Source: Geomonas agri
GTDB taxonomy: Bacteria > Desulfobacterota > Desulfuromonadia > Geobacterales > Geobacteraceae
DNA length: 64,000 nt
Assembly (NCBI RefSeq): GCF_020179605.1
Contig: NZ_JAINZO010000002.1
Coordinates: 1,488,001 to 1,552,000 of the forward strand
Direction of reading: 5' to 3'
How positions within the stretch are numbered: the first letter of the stretch is position 1; every line of letters begins with the position of its first letter. The notes below the pieces were generated by a model, which was given only the letters and a program-made list of their open reading frames with translations, searched no databases and was not told the DNA's origin. The position numbers and the translations under genes were made by a program. Shown here in pieces: positions 36,193 to 45,424 of this stretch.

Positions 36193-36927
36193 CTAGTGCA
36201 TAGGAGAGAGCAGCTGTTTCAGGAACTGCTGCGCCCGTTCATGTTGCGGATTCTTGAAAAACTGCTCAGGAGCGGCCTGCTCCAGTATGGTCCCCTGGTC
36301 CATGAAGACCACGCGGTGGGAAACCTCGCGTGCGAACCCCATCTCATGAGTGACCACGACCATGGTCATCCCGCTTAGGGCGAGCTTCTGCATAACGTCG
36401 AGCACCTCGCCGATCATCTCGGGATCGAGGGCGGAGGTGGGCTCGTCGAAGAGCATGATGCGCGGCTTCATGGCCAGGGCGCGCGCGATGGCGACGCGCT
36501 GCTGCTGACCGCCGGAAAGCTGGGCCGGGTAGGCATCCCGCTTCTCGGCGAGACCGACCCGCTCCAAGAGCGCCATGGCCTGATCCTGGGCCTCTGCCTT
36601 GGGGGTCTTGCGGATCTTGATGGGGGCCAGGGTGATGTTGGCGAGCACGGAGAGGTGAGGGTAGAGGTTGAACTGCTGGAACACGAAGCCAACCTCGGCG
36701 CGCAGCTTGTTGATGTCGAGCTTCTTGTCGCTCAAGTCCTTGCCGTCGACGATCAGGGTGCCTTTGTCGATGGGCTCGAGCTGGTTGACGGTGCGGATCA
36801 GGGTGGACTTGCCGCTGCCGGAAGGACCGCAGACTACCATGACCTCGCCCGGCTTGACGTGAAGGTTGATGTTGTTCAGCACGTGCAGCTGCTTGAACCA
36901 CTTGTGGACGTCTCGGAATTCGATCAT
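36193..36927 (-). CDS. Amino-acid ABC transporter ATP-binding protein (GlnQ/GltL type)
   Basis: A 244-aa ABC ATPase: Walker [10 protein letters not shown] near residue 37, Q-loop [13 protein letters not shown], signature [15 protein letters not shown], Walker [15 protein letters not shown] and H-loop [10 protein letters not shown]. It matches polar amino-acid importers. The binding protein lies 212 bp downstream with its own promoter; the gene upstream is gspN of another operon, so the required permease subunits are not here. GGAG precedes the ATG. Confidence 0.94.
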   Translation of the reverse strand: MIEFRDVHKWFKQLHVLNNINLHVKPGEVMVVCGPSGSGKSTLIRTVNQLEPIDKGTLIVDGKDLSDKKLDINKLRAEVGFVFQQFNLYPHLSVLANITLAPIKIRKTPKAEAQDQAMALLERVGLAEKRDAYPAQLSGGQQQRVAIARALAMKPRIMLFDEPTSALDPEMIGEVLDVMQKLALSGMTMVVVTHEMGFAREVSHRVVFMDQGTILEQAAPEQFFKNPQHERAQQFLKQLLSPMH

Positions 36928-37045
36928 GGCTTGCTCCCGCTCGGTTAAGACCTGCGCGACCGCGCTCTCATTACTCTCATCTTAAGTAACGAAGGGGACA
37001 AATGCAACCCAATTTTCGATTTCTTCAAACCACGTTTTGAGAAAG

Positions 37046-37882
37046 TTACATCGACGGGTGGGCCAGGGTGCCGGAGATGGGAATCTTGAAGGCCCCGGGG
37101 GACGTCTGGTACTTGGTGAGTAGTAAAAACACGAACTTCTGTCGCTCCAGGAAGGAGGGCTTGGGCATCATCTCCATGGTCAGGTGGAGGGGAGATGCCC
37201 CGACGGGATTGCCGAGCACGGTGTCGCCGGAGAGGCGCACGTAGATGCCGTCGCCATTTAAGGTAAAGCTTTTTAAAACGGCGCGGCCCTTCTCGACCTT
37301 CAGTGCACCGCGCACCTCGCGGTAGGCCGCGTCGGGAAGCGGCATGGAGCCGATCTTCACCCCGGCAACCTCGGCAGCGCTCACCTCTAGCTGCAGATCG
37401 CCGCTGCCACCGGTTTTGTTCGCTTCCATCTTGCCGGCCAGCTTCAGTTCGCCCCGGACCTTGGCCTCTGCGACGGTGGTGAAGAAGGGGATGTCCTCGA
37501 GCCGCACGCCGCGGCACTGCATGCTCCACCCTTTGCGTTTGCCAAGATCGATTTCTCCCTGCGCCTCCCCGGCACCGATGCCGGCGCGGTAGGCGACACG
37601 CACCTTGCCGGTGAGAAGTGGCAGGAGTTCCAGGCGCACTTTCACCCGACTGAGTTTCAAAAGCGCGCCCTTGTCGGAGCCAAGCTCGACCTGCTCCGCC
37701 TTGATACCAAGGGGGAAGCTCTTGCCGAAGCCGGTGCAATCAAGGGTGTAGCCTGCGTTCTCCGCCGCCCGGACGAGAACGCCTTTGATGGCGTGGTTCG
37801 GCGTAAAGAGCAGCGTCAGCAGCAGGAACAACATGAGCGCGGCGGGAACGCCGCAGGCAAAGTAAAGGGTGCGTCTGTTCAT
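37046..37882 (-). CDS. gspN: Type II secretion protein GspN
   Basis: A 278-aa inner-membrane protein with one N-terminal helix (GVPAALMLFLLLTLLF) and a periplasmic beta-rich region of the AsmA-like GspN kind (GSMPLPDAAYREVRGALKV, MEMMPKPSFL). It is the last gene of the gsp operon and begins immediately after gspM. GspN is a non-core T2SS component of unclear role. Family call rests on size, topology and position. Confidence 0.82.
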   Translation of the reverse strand: MNRRTLYFACGVPAALMLFLLLTLLFTPNHAIKGVLVRAAENAGYTLDCTGFGKSFPLGIKAEQVELGSDKGALLKLSRVKVRLELLPLLTGKVRVAYRAGIGAGEAQGEIDLGKRKGWSMQCRGVRLEDIPFFTTVAEAKVRGELKLAGKMEANKTGGSGDLQLEVSAAEVAGVKIGSMPLPDAAYREVRGALKVEKGRAVLKSFTLNGDGIYVRLSGDTVLGNPVGASPLHLTMEMMPKPSFLERQKFVFLLLTKYQTSPGAFKIPISGTLAHPSM

Positions 37883-38425
37883 CTATTTCCCCGCCGGCGC
37901 CGGCTTGATCAGGGCGATGGTGAGAGTCACGTCGAGCTTGGAGGGGTCGTCGAACCTCTGCTTGATCAGGGCCTTCTTCACTGTCACCGGTCGCGCCCCT
38001 TTCTCCAGGCGGTAGATGAGGTTCACCGCCTCGTTGGCGGAAAGCCCCTCCATGCGCAGTTCGGCCGCATCCTCGACGTAGCCGGGGATGTCGTCCCCCT
38101 TGACCGACTTGATCTGGCTGGAGCGCCCCTTGATGCCGATCTCTTCCACGATTTTTGCCGGGGAGTCGTCGGGCTTGGTGGCCATGAGCCTGTTGGCGAG
38201 GCGCTGGGCGCTCTGGTTGGCCTCCTGGTAACGGAGCTTCAAGCGCATCATCTCGGCGATGTCGGCCTCGCGCGCGGTCCGCTTCTTTTCGAGGGCGGAG
38301 ATCCTGCTGTTCACGGCGGAAAGGAGCACCACTATGGCCAGCACGATGGCGATGGCGATGCCGATACGCTGCCGGGTGCGCTGGTCCAGCCCCTGCAGGA
38401 GGGTGATCATCTCTGCGCGGTTCAT
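37883..38425 (-). CDS. gspM: Type II secretion assembly-platform protein GspM
   Basis: A 180-aa bitopic inner-membrane protein: short cytoplasmic N-terminus, helix RIGIAIAIVLAIVVLLSAV (about 20-38), a coiled-coil stretch and a small ferredoxin-like periplasmic domain (LRMEGLSANEAVNLIYRLEK). It partners GspL. Its start overlaps the gspL stop by 4 nt and its stop abuts gspN. Confidence 0.85.
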   Translation of the reverse strand: MNRAEMITLLQGLDQRTRQRIGIAIAIVLAIVVLLSAVNSRISALEKKRTAREADIAEMMRLKLRYQEANQSAQRLANRLMATKPDDSPAKIVEEIGIKGRSSQIKSVKGDDIPGYVEDAAELRMEGLSANEAVNLIYRLEKGARPVTVKKALIKQRFDDPSKLDVTLTIALIKPAPAGK

Positions 38426-39711
38426 CGGGTCACCCCCTTCATCTTGCCGCTCAGGGTGAAGGTCACGCTGCCGTCGGGGCGCGACTTGGTCTCACCCACT
38501 TCGGTCCCCTCCAGGATGGTGGCGGCACGGCTCTTCAGGTCCCCAACGGCCTGGACGCTCTTCGCGTCCCCCTTCAGGCGCACGTCCGAGCCGGTTACTT
38601 CGGTTTCGTAGATGCCGAAGACGTCGTCCCCCTTGACCATGGCCACGTCGTTCAGGAGCTTCAGCACGTTGCTCGATGTTTTGGCCCCTTCCAGGCGCTT
38701 GATCTCGGAGCGGAGTTCTGCCACCTCGTCGACCGCCTTTTTGCGGGTCGGGAACACTTCCTTGTAGATACCGGTGATGGTGCGGTCCAGCGAGGCGAGG
38801 TCGCGTTTCACCAGGTAGTAGCGCACGCTGCTCTCGGCAAAGATGAGTAGCACCAGGGCGGCGGCCAGCATCATGCTTACCTTGAGGCGCTGGTACAGCT
38901 TTTCCGTGGCCGCCGTGTAGGCGAGTGGGCCGCGGCGCAGGTTGACCGCGCTGTTGTCCGCCACGGCCGCCGCCAGCGCGTAGGCGCCGGCCAGGTCGTG
39001 CGCCGCGCGCGGGTCTTCGCCGAAAGCCTCGAAGAGCCCGCTGGTGGAGGGAGGGACGGTATCGTGCTGCTGCTGGCCCGGGTTGTGCGAGATGACCCGT
39101 TCCACGCGCAGGCTGCGCGACAGCTCCAGTGCGGCAACGGTGCGCTGCAGGTCGGCGTCGGTTGCGTTGGGCGGCAGGGCGCGGAAGTAGATGGGGGTGC
39201 CGTCGCTGTAGGCCGCCAGCGCCTCGCCGTCGCTCACCGCGACGGTACCGGCTGCGGGTGCCAGCTTGTCCCAGTGGAACAGGGACGCCGTCACCACTTC
39301 CGGTTCGAGCCCCGCTTCCTTAAGGAGGTCGATCTTCTCGGAGAGTTCCTGGACCCGGCCCCAAACCGCCAGCACCTTGCCGCCGGCCAGAGGTACGGCG
39401 TCGAAGGCCAACTGGTCGGTGTCGAGGGCGGTCTCGCCTTTCAACTCCAGCGGCAGCAGTTCGCGGACCTTGGCGCGGTCACTGATGGGGAGCTCCAGTT
39501 CCCTCATGAACAGCGTGGAGGGGGGCAGGGCGAGCACCACCCGGTGTTCTCCCGCGGCGAGCGAGCTCCCTCCCAGGATGCGGGAGAGTTCCCCCTCCTC
39601 ACCCAAAAGCGGGTGCCGCTCGGCGGAGAGGAAGGCCGCTCCACCTTTCTTGGCCCTGAAACTGGCCAGGACCAGCTCGGTCCTTTTCAGTTGTACGATC
39701 AGCATGTCCAT
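38422..39711 (-). CDS. gspL: Type II secretion platform protein GspL
   Basis: About 429 aa. The cytoplasmic part has the actin-like (ASKHA/PilM-like) fold that docks the GspE ATPase (LALPPSTLFMRELELPIS, LPLELKGETALDTDQL). One membrane helix near KVSMMLAAALVLLIFAESS leads to a periplasmic ferredoxin-like domain (AMVKGDDVFGIYETE). The ATG overlaps the gspK stop (TGATG) and has GGAGAG 7 nt upstream, so I use 39711. Confidence 0.88.
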   Translation of the reverse strand: MDMLIVQLKRTELVLASFRAKKGGAAFLSAERHPLLGEEGELSRILGGSSLAAGEHRVVLALPPSTLFMRELELPISDRAKVRELLPLELKGETALDTDQLAFDAVPLAGGKVLAVWGRVQELSEKIDLLKEAGLEPEVVTASLFHWDKLAPAAGTVAVSDGEALAAYSDGTPIYFRALPPNATDADLQRTVAALELSRSLRVERVISHNPGQQQHDTVPPSTSGLFEAFGEDPRAAHDLAGAYALAAAVADNSAVNLRRGPLAYTAATEKLYQRLKVSMMLAAALVLLIFAESSVRYYLVKRDLASLDRTITGIYKEVFPTRKKAVDEVAELRSEIKRLEGAKTSSNVLKLLNDVAMVKGDDVFGIYETEVTGSDVRLKGDAKSVQAVGDLKSRAATILEGTEVGETKSRPDGSVTFTLSGKMKGVTR

Positions 39712-40652
39712 CAATATTCTCTCCAGTAAAGCAGTACCGGGGTTGCGGAGCCCCCCATGTTGCGTACCACGGCCTCGGCTACGGCGACGCTCTCACCCAC
39801 CCGTCCCTCGGCGCGAATACGGTACACCGAGCCGATGAAGGTGATCTTGTCGGCGAAGGCGGCGGAGACGCTGTCGATCCCGGGGATCGAGTTGAAATCT
39901 GCCATTCCCTTGATGGGACGGGTTTTGCGGAAATCGATGATGCGTTGCACCAGGTCGTCGGTCAGCTTGTTGTCCAGCGAGGCCAGCAGCTCCTTGCTCG
40001 CGGTGTTGACGTTGATCAGGGACGTCGGCTCAAGGTCGCTGGCCCCGTAGACCGTGACGTGCGGCCGCAGCTTGCCGATTACCTCCGGGGTGAAACCCTT
40101 CAGGAGCGCCAGTTCCTCGACCGTGTCCAGCTTGGCGTTCTTGCTGGAGTACGGAGTCTTCAGGCTGTGGTAATAGCTCGATTCGGCGCCCCCGGGCAGC
40201 GGCGAGTCGTTCTTGTCGACCCAGTCCATGAGCGCGTCGGTGAGGTCGATGGGCAGCTTGAGCTTGGCGAGTAGCCGCTGCGCAAGGTCCGTGTTGGCGT
40301 TGGCTGTGCCGTTGTCCGAGGCGGCGGTGTTGAGGTTCAGCTTGCCGCTTTCCTCCTCGATGGTGATGCTGACCGTGCCGTTTTCCGCGTCGAAGGAGTG
40401 CGGTTGCGCCCATGGCTCCAGGAGAGAGCTGTATGCCGCACCACCGGTCCTTAGCATGCTGGAAACCTGCAACAACTTGATCCCCCCGGCGATGCCGGAC
40501 TCGGCCAGCACCCCCGCCTGCTGCGAGGCGACGAAGTTGTGGCTGTGCGAGGTGTCGACGTAGACCTCGTTGACGAACTCGGCCAGGAGCGCCACGAGCA
40601 GCGTGGTCACGATGAGGGCTATGACCAGGGCGAATCCCTTTTCCCCCCTCAT
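39711..40652 (-). CDS. gspK: Type II secretion minor pseudopilin GspK
   Basis: A 313-aa prepilin-like protein. The start MRGEKG-FALVIALIVTTLL shows the prepilin cleavage after Gly6. The residue at mature position 5 is Ile instead of Glu, the mark of GspK, which caps the pseudopilus tip. A large helical domain follows (DLTDALMDWVDKNDSPLPGG, a helix-hairpin NVNTASKELLASLD). I start at 40652, overlapping the gspJ stop (ATGA), not at the longer frame. Confidence 0.93.
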   Translation of the reverse strand: MRGEKGFALVIALIVTTLLVALLAEFVNEVYVDTSHSHNFVASQQAGVLAESGIAGGIKLLQVSSMLRTGGAAYSSLLEPWAQPHSFDAENGTVSITIEEESGKLNLNTAASDNGTANANTDLAQRLLAKLKLPIDLTDALMDWVDKNDSPLPGGAESSYYHSLKTPYSSKNAKLDTVEELALLKGFTPEVIGKLRPHVTVYGASDLEPTSLINVNTASKELLASLDNKLTDDLVQRIIDFRKTRPIKGMADFNSIPGIDSVSAAFADKITFIGSVYRIRAEGRVGESVAVAEAVVRNMGGSATPVLLYWREY

Positions 40653-41314
40653 TGGTTCAGCCTCTGCACTGCGGCGATGGTGCTGAATACCTCGCCACCT
40701 TTCACGGTCACGGTAACCCGGACCTGCTTCGGCACGCTGCCGTTGAGCGCGGTATCCCAGCTCTTCACCCACTTGTTGCCGTCCCAGCATTCCACGAGGA
40801 ACCCTTCCACGTTGTCGATGACCGTGTAGGGGACGGACTTGACGCTGGTATCGAAGTACAGGTCGCGGGCCTCGCGCACCAGGGTGAGCTGCTCCTTGCC
40901 GTTCTTCTCCAGTTCCTTGACCGCGTAGCGCACCACCATGACATCCGAAGCTGGCGCCGGGTCGATGCGGGGGGGCGTGAGGGCGGTGAACTGCAAGAGG
41001 GAAGCGGGTTTCCCGAAGCTGTCCCGGTCCTCGACCACGAAATGGAACCGCTGCGCCGTTGTCGTCGCGGCACCGGTGCTCGGTGCGGCGGACTTGTAAA
41101 ATGTCGATGCCAGCTCGTTGTGCAATTTGCCCAGCGTCGTGGAGAGCTCGCGGCGCTCCTCCATCCGGACTCCACCCTTTTCGCGTGCCGCCACCACCGA
41201 GAAGTAGGTGCCGTAAAGGGCGCCAGCGAGGATCACCAAAAGCGCCAGGGCGATCAGGAGCTCTATGAGTGTGAAGCCCTCGTTATTACTAGTTTTGCGG
41301 TGCGTATTGCACAA
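40649..41314 (-). CDS. gspJ: Type II secretion minor pseudopilin GspJ
   Basis: A 221-aa prepilin-like protein: leader ending in NNEG, then FTLIELLIALALLVILAGA with Glu5. The C-terminal beta-rich domain (TVIDNVEGFLVECWDG, QVRVTVTVKGG) fits GspJ. It starts at a TTG with AGAGG at 7 nt and overlaps the gspI 3' end by 26 nt, so expression is coupled. Confidence 0.92.
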   Translation of the reverse strand: MCNTHRKTSNNEGFTLIELLIALALLVILAGALYGTYFSVVAAREKGGVRMEERRELSTTLGKLHNELASTFYKSAAPSTGAATTTAQRFHFVVEDRDSFGKPASLLQFTALTPPRIDPAPASDVMVVRYAVKELEKNGKEQLTLVREARDLYFDTSVKSVPYTVIDNVEGFLVECWDGNKWVKSWDTALNGSVPKQVRVTVTVKGGEVFSTIAAVQRLNQ

Positions 41315-41627
41315 GCGAGAGCCTCTTGCTGTCGTTGTTCCAGGTCACGGTGAGGCGGATCTTGTTCAGTCCCGGGATCTCGGTCTGGGTGATCTCGCGC
41401 GCCCACTTGTGGTCGGGATGATCGGGGGCGAAATCCCCCTTGGTGTCAGTTTTCTTTGCGAATTCCGGGTCGTCGAGCTTGGCCCTGGCCAAAAGGACCG
41501 CCCTGGTCTCCTCGGTGTCGTCGGAGATCGTGGCCAGGTGGTGGTTGACCGAGGAGATCACGGTCAGAAGCACCCCGGCAGTTATGGCGAGGGCTATCAT
41601 CACCTCGAGCAGCGTAAAGCCTCTCAC
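41289..41627 (-). CDS. gspI: Type II secretion minor pseudopilin GspI
   Basis: A 112-aa prepilin-like protein: leader MRG, then FTLLEVMIALAITAGVLLTV with Glu5. The short C-terminal domain (KIRLTVTWNND) fits GspI, the smallest minor pseudopilin. Start overlaps the gspH stop by 4 nt. Confidence 0.9.
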   Translation of the reverse strand: MRGFTLLEVMIALAITAGVLLTVISSVNHHLATISDDTEETRAVLLARAKLDDPEFAKKTDTKGDFAPDHPDHKWAREITQTEIPGLNKIRLTVTWNNDSKRLSLVQYAPQN

Positions 41628-42151
41628 GAGGTCACCTCCTGGTAGCCTTCCTGCACCGTCACCTTGCCGCCGGAGGGGTTGGCGGTCACCGTATAGTGAT
41701 TGTCCTTGCCTTTCAGGTGGATGGTCACCCCGTCCGCCACACCGCCCGGTCCGAAGGGGATGACTACCTCTCCCTCAGTCACTACGCCGAAATTCGGCAG
41801 GTTCACGTCCTCGATGTCGATCCCGTCCTCGATCAGGCGCCTCCCCATGAACTGGTCCCCAGGCTGCAGCTCCTCGCCCGATGGGGAAACCTCGGTGATG
41901 CGGGTGGTGTTCTCGCCCAGTTGCAGGTGCAGGCGGTAGACCTTCTTCGTTATGATGGCCTGGTCGTTGAGGAACCTGAGTCCGCTGGCCAGGTTGCGCG
42001 CCGAGCTCTTGAGTCGGGCGCTCTCGGGCTCGGGGAGCCGGGGCAGCACGATGCCGGCTGCCAAGGCAATGATGAAGATCACCACCATCAGTTCCAGCAG
42101 GGTGAAGCCGGCTGTGCCGCTCAGTTTTTTGCCTGGCCCCTTACCGCCCAA
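41624..42151 (-). CDS. gspH: Type II secretion minor pseudopilin GspH
   Basis: A 175-aa prepilin-like protein: leader MGGKGPGKKLSGTAG, then FTLLELMVVIFIIALAAGIV with Glu5. A beta-sandwich C-terminal domain (RLHLQLGENTTRITEVSPSG) matches the GspH family. It lies 29 nt downstream of gspG in the operon. Confidence 0.9.
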   Translation of the reverse strand: MGGKGPGKKLSGTAGFTLLELMVVIFIIALAAGIVLPRLPEPESARLKSSARNLASGLRFLNDQAIITKKVYRLHLQLGENTTRITEVSPSGEELQPGDQFMGRRLIEDGIDIEDVNLPNFGVVTEGEVVIPFGPGGVADGVTIHLKGKDNHYTVTANPSGGKVTVQEGYQEVTS

Positions 42152-42180
42152 AGTTGGTCACTCCGTCAACTCCCTCTTCC

Positions 42181-42624
42181 CTACTTCATGTTCCAGCTTT
42201 CGATGTCGGCGTTCTTCCCTTCGCCGCCGCGCGCACCGTCCGCACCGTAGGAGGAGAGGTCGTAGTCGCCGTGTTCGCCGGGGGAGAGGTAGACGTAGTC
42301 GTTGCCCCAGGGATCCTTGGGTACGTTCTTGTTCTCCAGGTACCCTTCGGCCTTGTAGTTGTTGGGGATCTTGCCGGTGGTCGGCTTGGTGACCAGTGCC
42401 TGCAGCCCCTGCTCGGTAGTGGGGAAGCCGCCGGTATCCAGCTTGTAGAGCTTGAGTGCGGTCTCGATGTTGCGGATCTGGACCTTGGCGTCGGCGACCT
42501 TGGCGTCGTCGCTGCGGCCGATGATCTTCGGCCCGACCAGGACGGCCAGAAGGCTCAGGATGACGATAACCACCATCAGTTCGATCAGGGTGAAGCCGCG
42601 GCTGTCTTTCAATGTCTTCAGCAT
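42181..42624 (-). CDS. gspG: Type II secretion major pseudopilin GspG
   Basis: A 147-aa protein: leader [10 protein letters not shown], cleavage, [20 protein letters not shown] with Glu5. The classic GspG features follow: [39 protein letters not shown] (calcium-binding loop). It polymerises into the pseudopilus that pushes substrates through the secretin. I start at ATG 42624 with GAGG at 6 nt; an upstream in-frame ATG adds 11 residues. Confidence 0.96.
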   Translation of the reverse strand: MLKTLKDSRGFTLIELMVVIVILSLLAVLVGPKIIGRSDDAKVADAKVQIRNIETALKLYKLDTGGFPTTEQGLQALVTKPTTGKIPNNYKAEGYLENKNVPKDPWGNDYVYLSPGEHGDYDLSSYGADGARGGEGKNADIESWNMK

Positions 42625-42662
42625 GGGAGACCTCGCAAAAAAATGAAATGGGATCATTACAG

Positions 42663-43865
42663 TTACTTGACCAGCTGGTTCAGTTGCATGATGGGGAGCA
42701 GGACGGCGATGACCATGAAGCCGATGGTAAGTCCCATGCCGAGGATCAGCATCGGCTCGAGCAGCGCCATTGAGCGGGTCACCTGCGCGTTGAACTCCTT
42801 CTGGAAGGCGTCGCCCGCCTTGATGAGCATGGCGTCGAGCTCGCCGCTTTTTTCGCCGACCGCCGTCATGTGGGTCAGCAGCGGCGGGAAGAGCGGGCTT
42901 GTCTTCAGCGAGGCGGAGAGGCTCCCCCCCTGGATCAGCGACTCGCGCGCCTCGGCCAGGAACGATTTGTACTCGCGGTTGACCACTGCCTCGCCGGTGA
43001 TCTCCATGGCCTTGATGATGGGGACACCGCTTTGCAGCAACAGCCCGAGCACCTTGGCGAAACGCGACAGTACCAGGCGTCGCCAGAGCTGGCCGGCCAT
43101 GGGGAGGCCCAGGATGAATCGGTCACGCTTGGACAGGAACGCCTCGTTCACCTTGGCACGCTTCCAGGCCGCGGCGGCGCCCAGGCCCAGCGCGCCCATG
43201 ATCCACCAACCCTTTCTCACCGCGGTGCTCGCCTTGATCAGGAGCACCGTAACCAGCGGGAGCGTCGCCTTGTTGCTCTCGAAAACGGCGGAGATCTTGG
43301 GGACGACGAAGCCAAGGAGCACCATCATGACCCCGATGCCCACCACCACCATGATGGCGGGGTAGATGAGGGCGGTGATGACCCGGCTTCTCACCTCGGC
43401 CTGGTCCTCCTGGAACTCGGCCAGCCGCTCCAGCACCACCTCGAGCGCGCCGCTTGCCTCGCCGGCGGCGACCATGCCGATGTAGCTTTCCGAAAAGACC
43501 TGGGGTTCGGCGGCCAGCGCCTGTGCCAGCCCCTGACCCTCGGCGAGCCGGTCCCGCACCCGTCCGAGCACCCGCTTCAGCTCGCCCGGCGCCTCCTGCT
43601 CCCACAGGGTCGCCACCGCCTCGTAGACGGGGACGGCGCTGCCCAACAGGGTGGCCAGCCTCCTGGTGGCCAGTGAAAGGTCGGGGACGCTGACGCCGGA
43701 CTTGAGCGCCCAGCGCGAGCCGGCTTCCGCTGCAGGGGCGATCTCCTTGGCGAAGAGCCCCTTCTGCTTCAAGTGCAGTCGCGCCTCACTCTCACTGGCG
43801 GCGTCCACCGTCCCGGTGACCTCGGTTCCCTTCTGGTTGAATGCGCTATAGCGAAAGGTCGGCAT
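42663..43865 (-). CDS. gspF: Type II secretion platform protein GspF
   Basis: A 400-aa polytopic inner-membrane protein with two T2SSF domains (about 60-190 and 265-395) and three membrane spans ([54 protein letters not shown]). The N-terminal [20 protein letters not shown] is typical. It anchors the platform that GspE drives. It overlaps the gspE 3' end by 20 nt. Confidence 0.95.
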   Translation of the reverse strand: MPTFRYSAFNQKGTEVTGTVDAASESEARLHLKQKGLFAKEIAPAAEAGSRWALKSGVSVPDLSLATRRLATLLGSAVPVYEAVATLWEQEAPGELKRVLGRVRDRLAEGQGLAQALAAEPQVFSESYIGMVAAGEASGALEVVLERLAEFQEDQAEVRSRVITALIYPAIMVVVGIGVMMVLLGFVVPKISAVFESNKATLPLVTVLLIKASTAVRKGWWIMGALGLGAAAAWKRAKVNEAFLSKRDRFILGLPMAGQLWRRLVLSRFAKVLGLLLQSGVPIIKAMEITGEAVVNREYKSFLAEARESLIQGGSLSASLKTSPLFPPLLTHMTAVGEKSGELDAMLIKAGDAFQKEFNAQVTRSMALLEPMLILGMGLTIGFMVIAVLLPIMQLNQLVK

Positions 43866-45408
43866 AGTCGTCCTGGGTCACCCTCAGGACCTCCTCGATG
43901 GTGGTCAGCCCCTGGGCCGCCTTCATCAGGCCGTCCTCGCGCAGGGTACGCATCCCCTTGGAGATGGCGTATTCCTTGATGGCGCCGGAGGAGGCCTGGC
44001 GGATGATCATGGAGCAGAGCTCGGCGTCGATGGGGAGCAGCTCGTAGATGCCCATCCGTCCCATGGTGCCGAGGTTAAAGCACTTGTCGCAGCCGCGGCC
44101 GCGATAGAGCACCGGCGGTAGTTCGACCCCCGGATAGCTGCGGTCGGGGGTGTAGGACTCCTTGCAGTGCGGGCAGATGACGCGCACCAGGCGCTGCGCC
44201 AGTACCGCGGAGAGCGACGAGGCGACCATGAACGGCTCGATCCCCATGTCGATCAGGCGCGTGACGGCGGTGGCGGCGTCGTTGGTGTGCAGGGTGGAGA
44301 GCACCAGGTGACCGGTGAGCGAGGCCTGCATGGCGATTTCGGCGGTCTCGGCATCGCGGATCTCGCCGATCATGACGATGTCCGGGTCCTGCCTGAGGAT
44401 GGAGCGCAGGCCGTTGGCGAAGGTCAGGTCGATCTTCGGGTTGACCTGGATCTGGCCCACTCCCTTCAGCTGGTACTCGATCGGGTCCTCGACGGTGATG
44501 ATGTTCTTCTCCGGGGAGTTGATCTGGGACAGCGCCGCGTAGAGCGTGGTGGTCTTGCCAGAGCCGGTGGGGCCGGTGACCAGGATGATGCCGCTGGTGC
44601 GGGACAGCAGCCGCTCCATGAGCAGGTCGTTCTTGTCGGAAAGTCCGATCTCCTTTAGGGAAAGGACTCCGCGCTGCTTGTCCAGGAGCCTCAAGACGAC
44701 GCGCTCGCCGAAGAAGGTCGGGATCAGCGAGACGCGGATGTCCACGTCGCGGCCGGCCACCTTGACCCGGATGCGGCCGTCCTGCGGCAGCCTCTTCTCT
44801 GCGATGTTCAGGCCGGACATGATCTTGACGCGTGAGGTGAGCGCCTCCTGGATCACCTTCGGGGGGGAGAGCATCTTGTAGAGCAGGCCGTCGATCCTGA
44901 AGCGGACCTCGAGTTCGCGCTCGAACGGCTCGATGTGAATATCGCTGGCGCGCTCCTTGACCGCCTGGAACAGGATCGAGTTCAGAAGCCGGATCACCGG
45001 CGCCTCGTCGGTCAGCTCCATCAGGTCGCGCGGCTCGTTGAACGAGGTGGCCAGGGTGGATAGTTCCTCTCCCTCGAGTTCCTCGACCACCTCCTGCGCC
45101 GAACCGGAGAGGCGGGAGTAGAGGCGGTTCACCGCGTCAATCAGCACCCGCTGGGGCACCACCACGGTGGAGACCGGGAGATGGAACAGGCCCGCCATCT
45201 CGTCCACCGCCAGGAGGTTGGTCGGGTCGGCGCTGGCGGCGATCACCGTGCCACCTTCTTCGCGCAGCGGCAGCAGCAGGTTGTTGCGGGCAAAGTTGAG
45301 CGGCACCCGGTTCACCAGGGACCCGTCCACCTTGGAATCGTCGATCTCGGCCTGGAACGGGAGGCCGAGGCGTTCCGCTATGCTTTCTATGTCAAGCGTT
45401 TCTGCCAT
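43846..45408 (-). CDS. gspE: Type II secretion ATPase GspE
   Basis: A 520-aa cytoplasmic hexameric ATPase that powers pseudopilus assembly. Walker A GPTGSGKTTTL, Asp box ITVEDPIEYQL, Walker B GEIRDAETAEIAM and His box GHLVLSTLHTNDAATA are all present. The CPHC...CDKC tetracysteine zinc site of T2SS ATPases follows. Start ATG 45408 (MAETLDIESIAERL) gives the N1E-type domain; a longer frame upstream only reads gspD in another frame. Confidence 0.96.
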   Translation of the reverse strand: MAETLDIESIAERLGLPFQAEIDDSKVDGSLVNRVPLNFARNNLLLPLREEGGTVIAASADPTNLLAVDEMAGLFHLPVSTVVVPQRVLIDAVNRLYSRLSGSAQEVVEELEGEELSTLATSFNEPRDLMELTDEAPVIRLLNSILFQAVKERASDIHIEPFERELEVRFRIDGLLYKMLSPPKVIQEALTSRVKIMSGLNIAEKRLPQDGRIRVKVAGRDVDIRVSLIPTFFGERVVLRLLDKQRGVLSLKEIGLSDKNDLLMERLLSRTSGIILVTGPTGSGKTTTLYAALSQINSPEKNIITVEDPIEYQLKGVGQIQVNPKIDLTFANGLRSILRQDPDIVMIGEIRDAETAEIAMQASLTGHLVLSTLHTNDAATAVTRLIDMGIEPFMVASSLSAVLAQRLVRVICPHCKESYTPDRSYPGVELPPVLYRGRGCDKCFNLGTMGRMGIYELLPIDAELCSMIIRQASSGAIKEYAISKGMRTLREDGLMKAAQGLTTIEEVLRVTQDDYADLSL

Positions 45409-45424
45409 GGGAGTATGTCCGCCG

